This document shows, in pieces, positions 5,978-14,119 of a stretch of DNA of 25,810 nt. The stretch spans positions 1 to 25,810 of IMG/VR virus record IMGVR_UViG_3300030106_001948; one strand, given 5' to 3'. The notes beneath the pieces are model-generated. The model made no database searches and was not told the DNA's origin. It saw nothing but the letters and a program-made list of their open reading frames with translations. Made by a program: the position numbers and the translations under genes. The DNA comes from a virus. Position 1 is the first letter of the stretch. The number at the start of each line of letters is the position of its first letter.

Positions 5978-6224
5978 GTATCATTATCATATTTATTATA
6001 AATCAACTAATGCGGTTAATTTATCCCCCAAATTAAAAAACATATCTTTTTTAAAAGATAGATATAAGAATAGCTTGAAGCATTCAAAGATAATTAAATA
6101 CGACGATATTGATGAAATCGTTGTTTTTAAAGGCCATAAAATTTACGGGTTTTACGATAAGAATTTTAAATTAGATAAATCCAAACCTGGTTTTGTTCAC
6201 AATATGTTTTATGATTTAGATTAA
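5976..6224 (+). CDS. Hypothetical 82-aa protein
   Basis: A small, tyrosine- and lysine-rich protein of unknown function (MYHYHIYYKSTNAVNLSPKL at the start, DEIVVFKGHKIYGFYDKNF in the middle). Its predicted strands and basic charge could suit nucleic-acid or protein binding, but no motif is recognised. It is the last gene of the left block, expressed from the second copy of the duplicated leader and closed by a strong terminator. Confidence 0.6.
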   Translation: MYHYHIYYKSTNAVNLSPKLKNISFLKDRYKNSLKHSKIIKYDDIDEIVVFKGHKIYGFYDKNFKLDKSKPGFVHNMFYDLD

Positions 6225-6246
6225 ACTTAATCATATATTTTAAATT

Positions 6247-6274
6247 AAGGCCGTTTAAAACGGCCTTTTTTTAT
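6247..6274 (+). terminator. Strong Rho-independent terminator
   Basis: AAGGCCGTTT (6247-6256) and AAACGGCCTT (6258-6267) form a long perfect stem followed by a T-run. It ends the accessory block and insulates the gene-free region before terL. Confidence 0.88.
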
Positions 6275-6853
6275 GGGTACACTAATACTTAAATTTTCAA
6301 TAGGCCTATCAATGAGCTTTAAAATAGTCATAGAAATCGTGCAAGCTACAGAGTACCCCCCTTTTTTATTTCTTTATTTTAGTAAATCATGCAAAGATCC
6401 GCCCGCCCTGAACCATTTAAAACGTATGGGAATCCGTGGACCGTGAATAGTTGACCAGCAACCGCCGATTATTTTACCTGACCGCAGTTAATTATTCCCG
6501 CTCATTTATTTGGGGCGGGGTATTAGCTAACGAAAATTTACGATTAAAAAAACCTGAAATATTTAACGGGGGCGCAGTACCGCCGACTCCGAATCATGTA
6601 CCGCGTCCGCAGTAAATTATTCTGGACCGCGCACCGCGTCCCGTGTGTTTTTTACTAGGGACGGTATAGGATCCTTACAATATCGGGGCAGTTTTTCACG
6701 ATCAAAAAACCAAAAAAATCGGGCAAAAAATCACCGCCCGCGTGTCTGTGGCACGAGTGCAAGTGCCATGTTTTTCACAAATATTTACGCGTAAAAACGG
6801 ACAGGTGTTTACTATTTTGAAAAAAGTGTTATTTTAACGCTCAGGGTCCCCGA
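6275..6853. other. Gene-free repeat-rich region before terL
   Basis: About 580 bases without a plausible gene. It is richer in CCGC/GCGG than the block to its left. Visible structure: palindrome ATAGGCCTAT (6300-6309); a C6T6 run (6356-6367); imperfect direct repeats CCGCAGTTAATTATTC (6482-6497) and CCGCAGTAAATTATTC (6607-6622); CGTCCC/GGGACG stem (6637-6642/6658-6663); TTTACGCGTAAA palindrome (6784-6795); several GACCG and GTACCGC copies. GGGGCGGGGTATT (6512-6524) also occurs in the hairpin at 5929. It could be a cos/pac site, an origin, a late-promoter region or a structured RNA. I see no tRNA. Confidence 0.6.
6749..6775 (+). terminator. Possible hairpin terminator or attenuator
   Basis: TGGCAC (6749-6754) pairs with GTGCCA (6763-6768) over eight bases, then TGTTTTT follows. 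It lies 80 bases before terL, so it might stop leftward-origin transcripts or attenuate terL. Confidence 0.45.
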
Positions 6854-8314
6854 ATGAATGTACAGATAAATCAGACTACGGAAGATAAACTTTTAAAGCT
6901 TGAACTACGGTTAGCGCAGCTTGAAAAGAACGAGGCTTGTCAGGATAATTTTTTAACTTTTGTACGTTCTATGTGGCCTGATTTCATTGCAGGCCGGCAT
7001 CATCACATTATAGCGGAGAAGCTTGAACGGGTCGCGAGCGGCGAACTAAAACGCTTGATTATCAACATGGCACCGCGACACACGAAGAGTGAGTTTGCCT
7101 CTTTTTTATTTCCTGCGTGGATGATGGGCCGTAATCCGCGAATGAAGATTATTCAGGCGACGCACACGACGGAATTGGCGGTAAATTTTGGTCGTAAGAC
7201 AAAGAATTTGATTGACAGTGATGATTATAAGACGGTGTTTCCTGATGTTAAGTTGGCGGCGGATAGTAAGGCGAGTGGTCGTTGGGACACGAGCAGTGGC
7301 GGGATGTATTATGCTGTTGGGGTTGGTTCTAATTTAGCGGGCCGTGGTGGTGATTTAGTGATTATTGACGATCCACATTCGGAGCAGACGGCTATGAGCA
7401 ACAGTGGTTTTGATGATGCTTGGGATTGGTATACGGGCGGACCTAGACAGCGTTTACAGCCGGGCGGTAGTATTGTTTTGGTACAGACGCGGTGGTCTGA
7501 GAAAGACATGACGGGTCAGTTGATCCGAGCGATGGCGAAAGACGATAGGGCGGATCAGTGGGAGATTGTGGAGTTACCTGCTATATTTGATGATGGTAAG
7601 CCTTGTTGGCCTGAGTATTGGAGTATTGATGATTTGACCGCGGTCCGCGCGTCTATACCGCCGAGTAAATGGAATGCCCAGTATCAGCAGAACCCGACGG
7701 GTGAGGAGAATGCGATTATTCCGAGGGAGTGGTGGAAGCGTTGGGAAAAGGAGAGTATTCCGCAATTACAGTTTGTGATACAGAGTTATGATACGGCGTT
7801 TAGCAAGAGGGAGACGAGTGACTATAGTGCGATAACGACGTGGGGTGTGTTTTTTCCAGAGGAGGGTGGAGCCCCTAATTTAATTTTGTTGGACAGTAAG
7901 AAAGGTCGGTGGGACTTTCCTGAGTTAAAGGGTATGGCGTTTGAGTTGTGGGAGTACTGGGAGCCTGATACGGTAATTGTGGAGGCAAAGGCGAGTGGTA
8001 TGCCGTTGACACATGAGATGAGGCAGACGGGAATACCTGTTGTTAATTTCACGCCGAGCAAGGGTAATGACAAGGTGACGAGGGTTCATGCGGTTAGTCC
8101 TTTGTTTGAGGCGGGGATGGTTTGGGCCCCCGATGAGACTTGGGCGGATGAGATGATAGAGGAGGTGGCAGCCTTTCCGAATGGCGAGTACGACGACTTG
8201 GTGGATAGCATGACACAGGCTTTAATGAGGTATCGACAGGGTAATTTTGTACAATTACCAACAGATGACTGGCAAGATGAAGAAAATCATGTTAAGGTGA
8301 GGGCGTATTACTAA
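6854..8314 (+). CDS. terL: Terminase large subunit (TerL)
   Basis: ATPase-nuclease motor that pumps DNA into the prohead and cuts it, 486 aa. The ATPase half has a variant Walker A, APRHTKS (73-79), Walker B LVIIDD (168-173) and the coupling motif VQTRW (210-214). The RNase H-like nuclease half has SYDTAFSKRE with Asp313, VIVEAKASG with Glu377, and YDDLVD (446-451) with the last acidic residues. All key residues are present, so it should be active. The length is normal for the family. Only a weak CAGGG RBS (6842-6846) precedes ATG 6854; no GGAG is present, unlike most genes here. The small subunit is 6 kb upstream. Confidence 0.95.
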   Translation: MNVQINQTTEDKLLKLELRLAQLEKNEACQDNFLTFVRSMWPDFIAGRHHHIIAEKLERVASGELKRLIINMAPRHTKSEFASFLFPAWMMGRNPRMKIIQATHTTELAVNFGRKTKNLIDSDDYKTVFPDVKLAADSKASGRWDTSSGGMYYAVGVGSNLAGRGGDLVIIDDPHSEQTAMSNSGFDDAWDWYTGGPRQRLQPGGSIVLVQTRWSEKDMTGQLIRAMAKDDRADQWEIVELPAIFDDGKPCWPEYWSIDDLTAVRASIPPSKWNAQYQQNPTGEENAIIPREWWKRWEKESIPQLQFVIQSYDTAFSKRETSDYSAITTWGVFFPEEGGAPNLILLDSKKGRWDFPELKGMAFELWEYWEPDTVIVEAKASGMPLTHEMRQTGIPVVNFTPSKGNDKVTRVHAVSPLFEAGMVWAPDETWADEMIEEVAAFPNGEYDDLVDSMTQALMRYRQGNFVQLPTDDWQDEENHVKVRAYY

Positions 8315-8326
8315 AAAAGGTCATAA

Positions 8327-9505
8327 ATGGCGAGAGAAACTTATTTTAGTCCCGGCACGGCTCCTTTAGAAAAATTTGCTAGAGGTGTGTATGATGCGTT
8401 TCCTAGAAATCTGGAAGAAGCGAACCAGATGTTTAACCCTATTGAGCTTTTACGGGAGGCGGGGGGTAAGTCTGGACGTTTTTTTGAAAGTGGTGGTAGG
8501 GACAGGCAAGCGGGCATAGGAGCGTTGATAGATACCTTGACGCTTGGTGCAGGACCTGCCTCGGTTGGTTTAGCTTCTTTATTTAGGACACCTATAAAAA
8601 AGGGGACGGATTTTGCGACGGATGCTCTTCAGGAGGCTTTTAATCCTTTGGGGGCTAGTGACGATAGGGTCGTGGACACTGGTAAAAAGGGTATGACCCG
8701 TAGGGGTTTTTTGGGTGGCACAGGAGCTGCAATGGCTTTAGCGGGGGCACCTATATTAAGGGAAGCAGGGGATTTATTGCCTGAAAAAGGGATGGTGAAA
8801 ACTTCAACGGATCTTTTTAGACAGTCTTTAAAAAATTCAAATGCAGCTTTTAATAGGATTATTCAACTTAAAGGTGCCGTTAATGAAGCAGCTGAAGCTA
8901 AAAAGAAATCAACTCGTGATGCTATAGATAGGGGACTTGCGGATCCAACGGAGGAATTATTTGCAGTTATAGGTCCTAAACCTGAATTTGTTAAAAATCT
9001 GGAAAAAAGTCAGGATGTGGCTGTTGAAGCTTTAAATAAAAATTTATCTGAGTTTGTTAAAGATTTAACCAGAGAAAAATTATTAAAGTTATCCGATGAA
9101 GAATTAATTATTTTAAATAAATTAAAGCACGTTTCTCCACATAAAACTTATTCCATGAATTTTGCAAATTATGGTAAAGTTTTTGAAAACGCAGGAGAGC
9201 CTTTAAGAGCAAGATACATTTATGATCCTGAAAAAGATTTACAAAACTTGGTGCTTGATCCAGAATCCGTAAGAATAAGTGAATTAATAGACAGTGTGCT
9301 GATAGAGAGGGATTTGTTTGATAGGTTTGTTGGTCTTAGTGATGAATTTAAACAAAGTACGGCTATAATTAATGATACTCCCACACTTCCCGTGAGTGGT
9401 GGATCAGCTAAAATAGGTAAAGCTCAGGGCGGGGTAGTATCTTTAGCCCCTGAGGCGCGAAATATGTTTAATAGGTCAAAAGGTATTAAAAGTTTAATAG
9501 TGTAG
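8327..9505 (+). CDS. Putative virion-associated protein with internal Tat-like motif
   Basis: A 392-aa protein lying between TerL and portal. Residues 123-141 read MTRRGFLGGTGAAMALAGA, which looks exactly like a twin-arginine signal peptide (TRRGFL then a hydrophobic run) but sits in the interior. The N-terminal third is glycine-rich and the C-terminal two thirds are helical and charged. The C-terminal tail (GGVVSLAPEARNMFNRSKGI) is a motif I recall from marine phage proteins. ATG 8327 has AAGG upstream. An internal start at 8693 would place the motif at the N-terminus but lacks a good RBS. Function unknown; a head-ejected or membrane-active protein is possible. Confidence 0.6.
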   Translation: MARETYFSPGTAPLEKFARGVYDAFPRNLEEANQMFNPIELLREAGGKSGRFFESGGRDRQAGIGALIDTLTLGAGPASVGLASLFRTPIKKGTDFATDALQEAFNPLGASDDRVVDTGKKGMTRRGFLGGTGAAMALAGAPILREAGDLLPEKGMVKTSTDLFRQSLKNSNAAFNRIIQLKGAVNEAAEAKKKSTRDAIDRGLADPTEELFAVIGPKPEFVKNLEKSQDVAVEALNKNLSEFVKDLTREKLLKLSDEELIILNKLKHVSPHKTYSMNFANYGKVFENAGEPLRARYIYDPEKDLQNLVLDPESVRISELIDSVLIERDLFDRFVGLSDEFKQSTAIINDTPTLPVSGGSAKIGKAQGGVVSLAPEARNMFNRSKGIKSLIV

Positions 9506-9515
9506 AGGACATAAC

Positions 9516-11921
9516 ATGGTAGAAACAGTTGGAAGTTTAATGGACACAAACGTCCCTTCGCAGTTGGACGAAGAGGATCTAAAGGCTGAAATAGAGCTTG
9601 AGATACCGAGCACGGACGACGAACCGTTGCTCACGGACACTGAAGTTGAGATAGAGGTTACGGAAGAAGATGACGGTGGTGCGACGGTTGACTTTAATCC
9701 AGAGGATGAAAAGTCTGAAGTTGGCTTTACGGAAAACCTTGCGGAAGAGCTTTCTGACAGGGAGTTAGGTCGTATTTCTTCTGAATTGTTAAGTGAGTTT
9801 GATGCGAATAAGGCTAGTCGTCAGGAGTGGGAGGACGCTTATACGGATGGTTTAGAGCTTTTGGGCTTTAACTATGAGGAAAGATCTCAACCGTTTAGGG
9901 GTGCAAGTGGTGTGACGCATCCATTGTTGGCGGAGGCCGCTACACAGTTTCAGGCACAGGCGTTTAATGAGTTATTGCCGTCTTCGGGTCCTGTAAGAAC
10001 GGTTGTGATGGGTGATGAAACCCGTGCCAAGGTTGATCAGGCGGATAGGGTTCGTCAGTTTATGAACTACTACATTACGAATATAATGGAGGATTACACG
10101 CCTGACATGGATCAGATGCTGTTTTACTTACCGTTAGCGGGTAGTACGTTTAAAAAGGTATATTTTGATGAGGTTGCGGGTCGGGCTATGAGTAAGTTTG
10201 TACCTGCGGAACAGTTAATTGTACCGTATGAAACTTCTGATTTGGACGAGTGCCCGAATGTAACTCATGTTATAAGGATGGGTTTGAATGATTTAAGAAA
10301 GCAACAGCTTGCAGGGGTGTATAGGGATATACCTGTAATTCCTGTGCAAGGGGACGCTTCTGAGGTTCAAAGTGAGATTGACAGAATATCGGGTGTGGAA
10401 CCCTCCCAGATTGACTATGACTGTACGTTATTGGAATTTCATGTGGATTTGGATTTGGAGGGATTTGAGGAGGTGGACGCGGACAACGAGCCGACAGGCG
10501 TGAAGCTTCCTTATATTGTAACCATTTCGCAGGATAATGGGCAGATATTGTCGATTAGAAGAAACTATAAAGAGGACGATGAGCTTAAAAGAAAAATACA
10601 ATATTTTGTACATTTTAAGTTTTTACCGGGCTTTGGGTTTTATGGTCTGGGGTTAATACATACGATTGGTGGGTTATCCAGAACTGCAACGGCAGCTCTT
10701 CGTCAGTTGATAGACGCGGGTACGTTATCTAATCTACCTGCGGGTTTTAAAGCCCGTGGCCTACGGATCAGGGACGACGAAGATCCACTACAGCCGGGTG
10801 AGTTTAGGGACGTTGATGCACCGGGCGGTGCTATTCGTGATAGCTTGATGCCTTTACCTTTTAAGGGTCCTGACCAGACGCTCTTTAATTTACTGGGTTT
10901 TGTTGTTCAGGCGGGACAGCGGTTTGCTACCATTACGGATATGAAAGTTGGTGACGGCAATCAACAGGCAGCGGTGGGTACGACACTGGCTTTATTGGAG
11001 CAAGGTAGCCGTGTAATGAGTGCGGTACATAAAAGGCTTCATTATGCTATGCGGTTGGAGTTTAAACTGTTGGCACGGGTGATGAGTGAGTTCTTACCAC
11101 AGGAATACCCTTATTCTGTGCAAGGCGGTGATCAACGGATTATGGCACAGGATTTTGATGATAGGGTTGATGTTTTACCTGTATCTAATCCTAATACGTT
11201 CAGTCAGGCACAAAGGATTGCTTTGGCGCAAACTAAGATGCAGTTGGCGGCTCAGGCACCTGAGATACATAATATGTATGAAGTTTATCGTGATATGTAT
11301 GAAGCAATTGGTGTTACGGATGTAGACAGGCTTATGAAGTCCATGCCTGATGAGGAACCACGGCCACTGGACCCTGCACAGGAGAACATCAATGCGATGG
11401 AGATGATGACGTTAAAGGCTTTTGAAGGTCAGAACCATCAGGCTCATATACAGGCTCACTTGGTCTTTGGTACGTCGCCCTTGGTAGGGGCAGCCCCTGC
11501 GGTGGCTATTACGTTACAAAAGCACGTTTTGGAACATGTAAAGATACAAGCCGAAGAGCAGGCTCAAGCACAAATGGCACAGGCAGGACCTATGCCTGCG
11601 GAGAACCAAGAGATGCAATATCAGGCTCTTGTGGCACAGTTGGTGGCGCAAGGTATGCAACAGGCTAAGCAACTATCTGCACAAATATCTGGTCAGGGAC
11701 CTGATCCTCTGGTAAAGTTAAAAGAGCAGGAGCTACAGATTCGAGCACAGTCTGAGCAGAATGACGCGAATACAGACCGCGCCAAGTTACAACTGGAGGC
11801 ACAAAATCAACAGATTAGAAGTGACCAGTTTAACAAGCGGTTGGCAAGTCAGGAAGCGCAGACAGATGCAAGGATACAAAGCGCAATGGAGAGAGAACTA
11901 TTAAAGCAGAGAGGTAAGTAA
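9516..11921 (+). CDS. Portal protein (P22-like, long form)
   Basis: Forms the dodecameric ring through which DNA enters and leaves the head, 801 aa. The first 80 residues are very acidic and probably disordered. The core begins near residue 95 (DANKASRQEWEDAYTDGLEL, then RSQPFRGASGVTHPLLAEAA, 123-142), a stretch typical of long portals of marine podovirus-like phages. The central region includes GFGFYGLGLIHTIGGLSRTATAALRQLIDAG-type helices (clip/stem). Residues from about 680 to 801 are glutamine/alanine-rich, long and helical, like the barrel of P22-type portals. AGAGGA (9504-9509) is the RBS. It is placed next to TerL as expected. Confidence 0.88.
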   Translation: MVETVGSLMDTNVPSQLDEEDLKAEIELEIPSTDDEPLLTDTEVEIEVTEEDDGGATVDFNPEDEKSEVGFTENLAEELSDRELGRISSELLSEFDANKASRQEWEDAYTDGLELLGFNYEERSQPFRGASGVTHPLLAEAATQFQAQAFNELLPSSGPVRTVVMGDETRAKVDQADRVRQFMNYYITNIMEDYTPDMDQMLFYLPLAGSTFKKVYFDEVAGRAMSKFVPAEQLIVPYETSDLDECPNVTHVIRMGLNDLRKQQLAGVYRDIPVIPVQGDASEVQSEIDRISGVEPSQIDYDCTLLEFHVDLDLEGFEEVDADNEPTGVKLPYIVTISQDNGQILSIRRNYKEDDELKRKIQYFVHFKFLPGFGFYGLGLIHTIGGLSRTATAALRQLIDAGTLSNLPAGFKARGLRIRDDEDPLQPGEFRDVDAPGGAIRDSLMPLPFKGPDQTLFNLLGFVVQAGQRFATITDMKVGDGNQQAAVGTTLALLEQGSRVMSAVHKRLHYAMRLEFKLLARVMSEFLPQEYPYSVQGGDQRIMAQDFDDRVDVLPVSNPNTFSQAQRIALAQTKMQLAAQAPEIHNMYEVYRDMYEAIGVTDVDRLMKSMPDEEPRPLDPAQENINAMEMMTLKAFEGQNHQAHIQAHLVFGTSPLVGAAPAVAITLQKHVLEHVKIQAEEQAQAQMAQAGPMPAENQEMQYQALVAQLVAQGMQQAKQLSAQISGQGPDPLVKLKEQELQIRAQSEQNDANTDRAKLQLEAQNQQIRSDQFNKRLASQEAQTDARIQSAMERELLKQRGK

Positions 11922-11922
11922 G

Positions 11923-12120
11923 ATGGCTAGAAAAGTTAAGATTGTAACAAATACACCGGGTCCTGCACCAAAGGCAAAAATGTCTGCTGAAATACAGGGA
12001 CAGGGTAGTATACCTTATGGTGAAGCTAAAGAAGTTAAAATCCCTACTAAAATGTCAAAGATGACGGCTAGGGGTATGGGGGCAGCGATTAAAGGTGGAA
12101 GTTATAACGGTTATTCCTAA
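11923..12120 (+). CDS. Small basic glycine-rich protein
   Basis: A 65-aa protein of unknown function starting [20 protein letters not shown] and ending in a [20 protein letters not shown] tail. It is basic, low-complexity and probably disordered. The RG.GAA..GG tail resembles the ends of other small proteins here (13449, 20778). It starts one base after the portal stop with GAGAGG upstream, and its stop overlaps the next ATG (TAATG), so it is part of the packaging operon. Confidence 0.65.
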   Translation: MARKVKIVTNTPGPAPKAKMSAEIQGQGSIPYGEAKEVKIPTKMSKMTARGMGAAIKGGSYNGYS

Positions 12121-12308
12121 TGCCTTTAAAAAAAGGGTCTAGTCAAAAAACAATAAGTAAAAATATAAGTAAGCTTAGGGATGAGGGGTATCCTCAAAAT
12201 CAAGCTGTTGCTATAGCGTTGTCAACAGCAAATAAAAAAAGTAAAGGAGGGGTTGTTCAGGGGTATAGCAAAATAGCTAGACCACAAAAGTTCAAAGGTA
12301 TTTTCTAA
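12120..12308 (+). CDS. Small conserved basic phage protein
   Basis: A 62-aa basic protein: [37 protein letters not shown] recall this KKG.SQKTI.KNI..L...G.PQ.QAVAIAL..A pattern from many phage genomes, where its role is unknown. The tail ([15 protein letters not shown]) again has the GG-V-x-GY style. ATG overlaps the previous TAA by one base and its own stop overlaps the next ATG. Confidence 0.7.
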   Translation: MPLKKGSSQKTISKNISKLRDEGYPQNQAVAIALSTANKKSKGGVVQGYSKIARPQKFKGIF

Positions 12309-12796
12309 TGTTAGATCCTGCCAGTATAGCAACCGCCGTAAGTTTAAGCACAGCAGCCTTTAATAATATTAAAAAAGCATTTGCTATGGGGCGCGATATA
12401 GAGCAGATGGGGTCTGATCTATCTCGGTGGATGAATGCAAGCTCGGATATAGAGCAAGCGGTTAAATCGACAAAAAATCCTCCTTTATACAAAAAAATGC
12501 TCAGTGGTGATTCCATAGAGGAAGCTGCCATGAAAAGCTTGGTGGCTAAAAAAACTGTTGAAAAACAACGGTATGAACTTCAACAATTCGTTAAATTTAA
12601 GTTTGGGGTAAAAGCTTGGGATGACCTTTTAAAAATGGAGGGCACTATTCGTAAAAAAAGACAGGAACTTATTTATAAAAGACAAGAATTGAAACAAAGA
12701 ATAATAGAAGGTTTTTTTGTTGTTTTATTAATAAGTTCTTTAATCGGATTAATATTCTTTGCTATATGGTTGAAAAAACAATCTGATGGAAATTGA
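12308..12796 (+). CDS. Membrane-anchored helical protein
   Basis: A 162-aa protein with a long helical, charged body (residues 1-130; for example IKKAFAMGRDIEQMGSDLSR and TIRKKRQELIYKRQELKQR) and a single membrane segment near the C-terminus (about 133-154, GFFVVLLISSLIGLIFFAIW), then KKQSDGN. I recall similar proteins in marine phages near portal and lysis genes. It may act in the inner membrane during lysis or assembly, or be a scaffold-like factor, but its role is not known to me. The stop overlaps the next small membrane gene. Confidence 0.65.
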   Translation: MLDPASIATAVSLSTAAFNNIKKAFAMGRDIEQMGSDLSRWMNASSDIEQAVKSTKNPPLYKKMLSGDSIEEAAMKSLVAKKTVEKQRYELQQFVKFKFGVKAWDDLLKMEGTIRKKRQELIYKRQELKQRIIEGFFVVLLISSLIGLIFFAIWLKKQSDGN

Positions 12797-12875
12797 GGAC
12801 CTGTTATTGTTTATAATTGTTTTAATGGCGTTATATTGGACTATACTTTTTCCTCCAAAGTGGTTATTTATATAA
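12786..12875 (+). CDS. 29-aa single-span membrane peptide
   Basis: ATG 12786 to TAA 12875 encodes MEIEDLLLFIIVLMALYWTI followed by LFPPKWLFI. It is nearly all hydrophobic and would span the membrane once. It overlaps the end of the upstream membrane protein and stops two bases before the methyltransferase ATG, so it fits the operon exactly. It might be a pinholin- or regulator-like peptide; only its hydrophobicity and placement support it. Confidence 0.5.
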   Translation: MEIEDLLLFIIVLMALYWTILFPPKWLFI

Positions 12876-12877
12876 AA

Positions 12878-13447
12878 ATGGGAAAAAGATCGGAATTTGG
12901 TAGGATAGACAAGGATTTTTATCCAACGCCGGCAAAAGCACTAGAACCTTTATTACCTCATTTAGAGGGTTACATTTCCTATGCCGAACCAATGGCAGGT
13001 AATGGTTCTTTAATTAATGCAATGGATAGGTCTACAGATTTAAAATGTAAGTGGATGTCTGACATTCATCCGCAAAGACTTGATATTGAACAAGCTAATG
13101 TTTTTGATTTAACCTTGAAAGAAATAGGGATTGATACAGATTTAATTATTACCAACCCGCCTTGGTCTAGGGATTTATTACACGATACTATTATGCACTT
13201 GTCGGCTATTAGACCTAGTTGGCTTTTGTTTTATGCTGATTGGATGCACACTATACAAGCTATTCAGTATCTTCCTTATTGTCAAAAGATACAAAGCGTC
13301 GGTAGGGTTAAGTGGTTTCCTGATACACCGCATACTGGAAAAGACAATGTTTGTTGGTATTTGTTTGATCAGAGAAAAAAATCTGATACAGTAGAGTTTT
13401 ACCCTAGAGGTTGGATGGGTGGACTTTCTATGATGAAGGAGTTTTAA
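12878..13447 (+). CDS. Orphan SAM-dependent amino-methyltransferase
   Basis: A 189-aa class I methyltransferase, probably acting on DNA adenine N6 or cytosine N4. Motif I is EPMAGNGSL (37-45), an acidic residue at the end of strand 2 is Asp62 (SDIHP), and motif IV is TNPPW (92-96), the NPPW type of amino-methyltransferases. DFYPTPAKALEPL (13-25) is the usual N-terminal lead-in. There is no obvious target-recognition domain and no partner endonuclease nearby, so it is a lone modification enzyme, perhaps anti-restriction. ATG 12878 is preferred over TTG 12836 because the homologous-looking part begins there and the small membrane gene ends just before. Confidence 0.75.
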   Translation: MGKRSEFGRIDKDFYPTPAKALEPLLPHLEGYISYAEPMAGNGSLINAMDRSTDLKCKWMSDIHPQRLDIEQANVFDLTLKEIGIDTDLIITNPPWSRDLLHDTIMHLSAIRPSWLLFYADWMHTIQAIQYLPYCQKIQSVGRVKWFPDTPHTGKDNVCWYLFDQRKKSDTVEFYPRGWMGGLSMMKEF

Positions 13448-13448
13448 G

Positions 13449-13772
13449 ATGGCTTTTACAAAAGAAAAAGAAAATAAAAAGAAAAACAAGAAGAAAAAAA
13501 ATGAAATAGAAGTTGCTATTCCTACCTTTAAACGAGGTTCTAATGATGCACGAACTCTATTTATGATTGAAAAAATTATGAAAGAACAACCTAATCTTAC
13601 CAAGCAAGAAGCACAAGATTTATTTTTTAAAAGTTTACAAACAGATTCCCCCATTAAAGAACCAAAAATTAAAAAATTAAAGTTTGGCGGGGATGTAATA
13701 GCAAACAACAATAAAAGACCAAAGGGTGTAGGTATTGCCTTACGTGGTTATGGGGCTATGTTAAAAAAATGA
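13449..13772 (+). CDS. Lysine-rich protein with GxGxAxRGYG tail
   Basis: A 107-aa protein with a very lysine-rich start (KEKENKKKNKKKKN), a helical middle (DARTLFMIEKIMKEQPNLTK, KQEAQDLFFKSL) and a tail KRPKGVGIALRGYGAMLKK. The tail motif recurs in other small genes here. It is likely to bind nucleic acid or pack with DNA, but no function is known. It starts just after the methyltransferase stop and ends in an ATGA overlap with the next gene. Confidence 0.65.
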   Translation: MAFTKEKENKKKNKKKKNEIEVAIPTFKRGSNDARTLFMIEKIMKEQPNLTKQEAQDLFFKSLQTDSPIKEPKIKKLKFGGDVIANNNKRPKGVGIALRGYGAMLKK

Positions 13773-14119
13773 CACAAAAGAAACTTCAAAAAGGTAGCAT
13801 TTGGGAAAAAGCCGATAAAAACGGTGATGGTATAGTCGATGATAAAGAGCTTGAAATAAGAGAGCGTATGATTTTACTAGAGAACCGAGACAAGAAAGAG
13901 GATCAACAGCGTCATCTTGTTTGGTTTTCTGCATTAACCGTTACAGCTTTTATTATTGTTTTAATGACACCTGTTGTACCTATAGATAGAATTGATCATT
14001 TGAGTGGTATTGGTGAGATTTGGATATTATCAAATATGGGCATAATCGGGTCTTTTATTGGGTTTAATCAACTAGCCAAGCGTGGCAACAAAGGGGAGGA
14101 TAATGGGGCTATTAGATAA
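13769..14119 (+). CDS. EF-hand membrane protein, holin-like
   Basis: A 116-aa protein with a perfect EF-hand calcium loop, DKNGDGIVDDKE (16-27; Asp1, Asn3, Asp5, Asp9 and Glu12 all present), a charged helix (28-48) and two membrane segments (about 50-70 and 82-101). The order suggests a cytoplasmic Ca2+-binding head on a two-span membrane protein. It lies directly before a 3TM holin and an M15 endolysin and overlaps the holin gene by 17 bases, so a lysis role, such as a holin or holin regulator, is likely from context. ATG 13769 is in an ATGA overlap with the upstream gene. Confidence 0.7.
   Translation: MTQKKLQKGSIWEKADKNGDGIVDDKELEIRERMILLENRDKKEDQQRHLVWFSALTVTAFIIVLMTPVVPIDRIDHLSGIGEIWILSNMGIIGSFIGFNQLAKRGNKGEDNGAIR

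Noticed and set aside
6275-6853. tRNA gene or CRISPR array in the large gap
   Set aside because: No cloverleaf with a T-loop GGTTCGA-type sequence was seen, and the repeats are too few and irregularly spaced for CRISPR.
11086-11325. 79-aa plus-strand frame inside the portal gene
   Set aside because: Overlaps the conserved portal frame entirely, with no RBS and random-looking composition.
13178-13711. 177-aa minus-strand frame
   Set aside because: It is antisense to the methyltransferase and the lysine-rich gene; long poly-F/S runs come from the complement of lysine codons.
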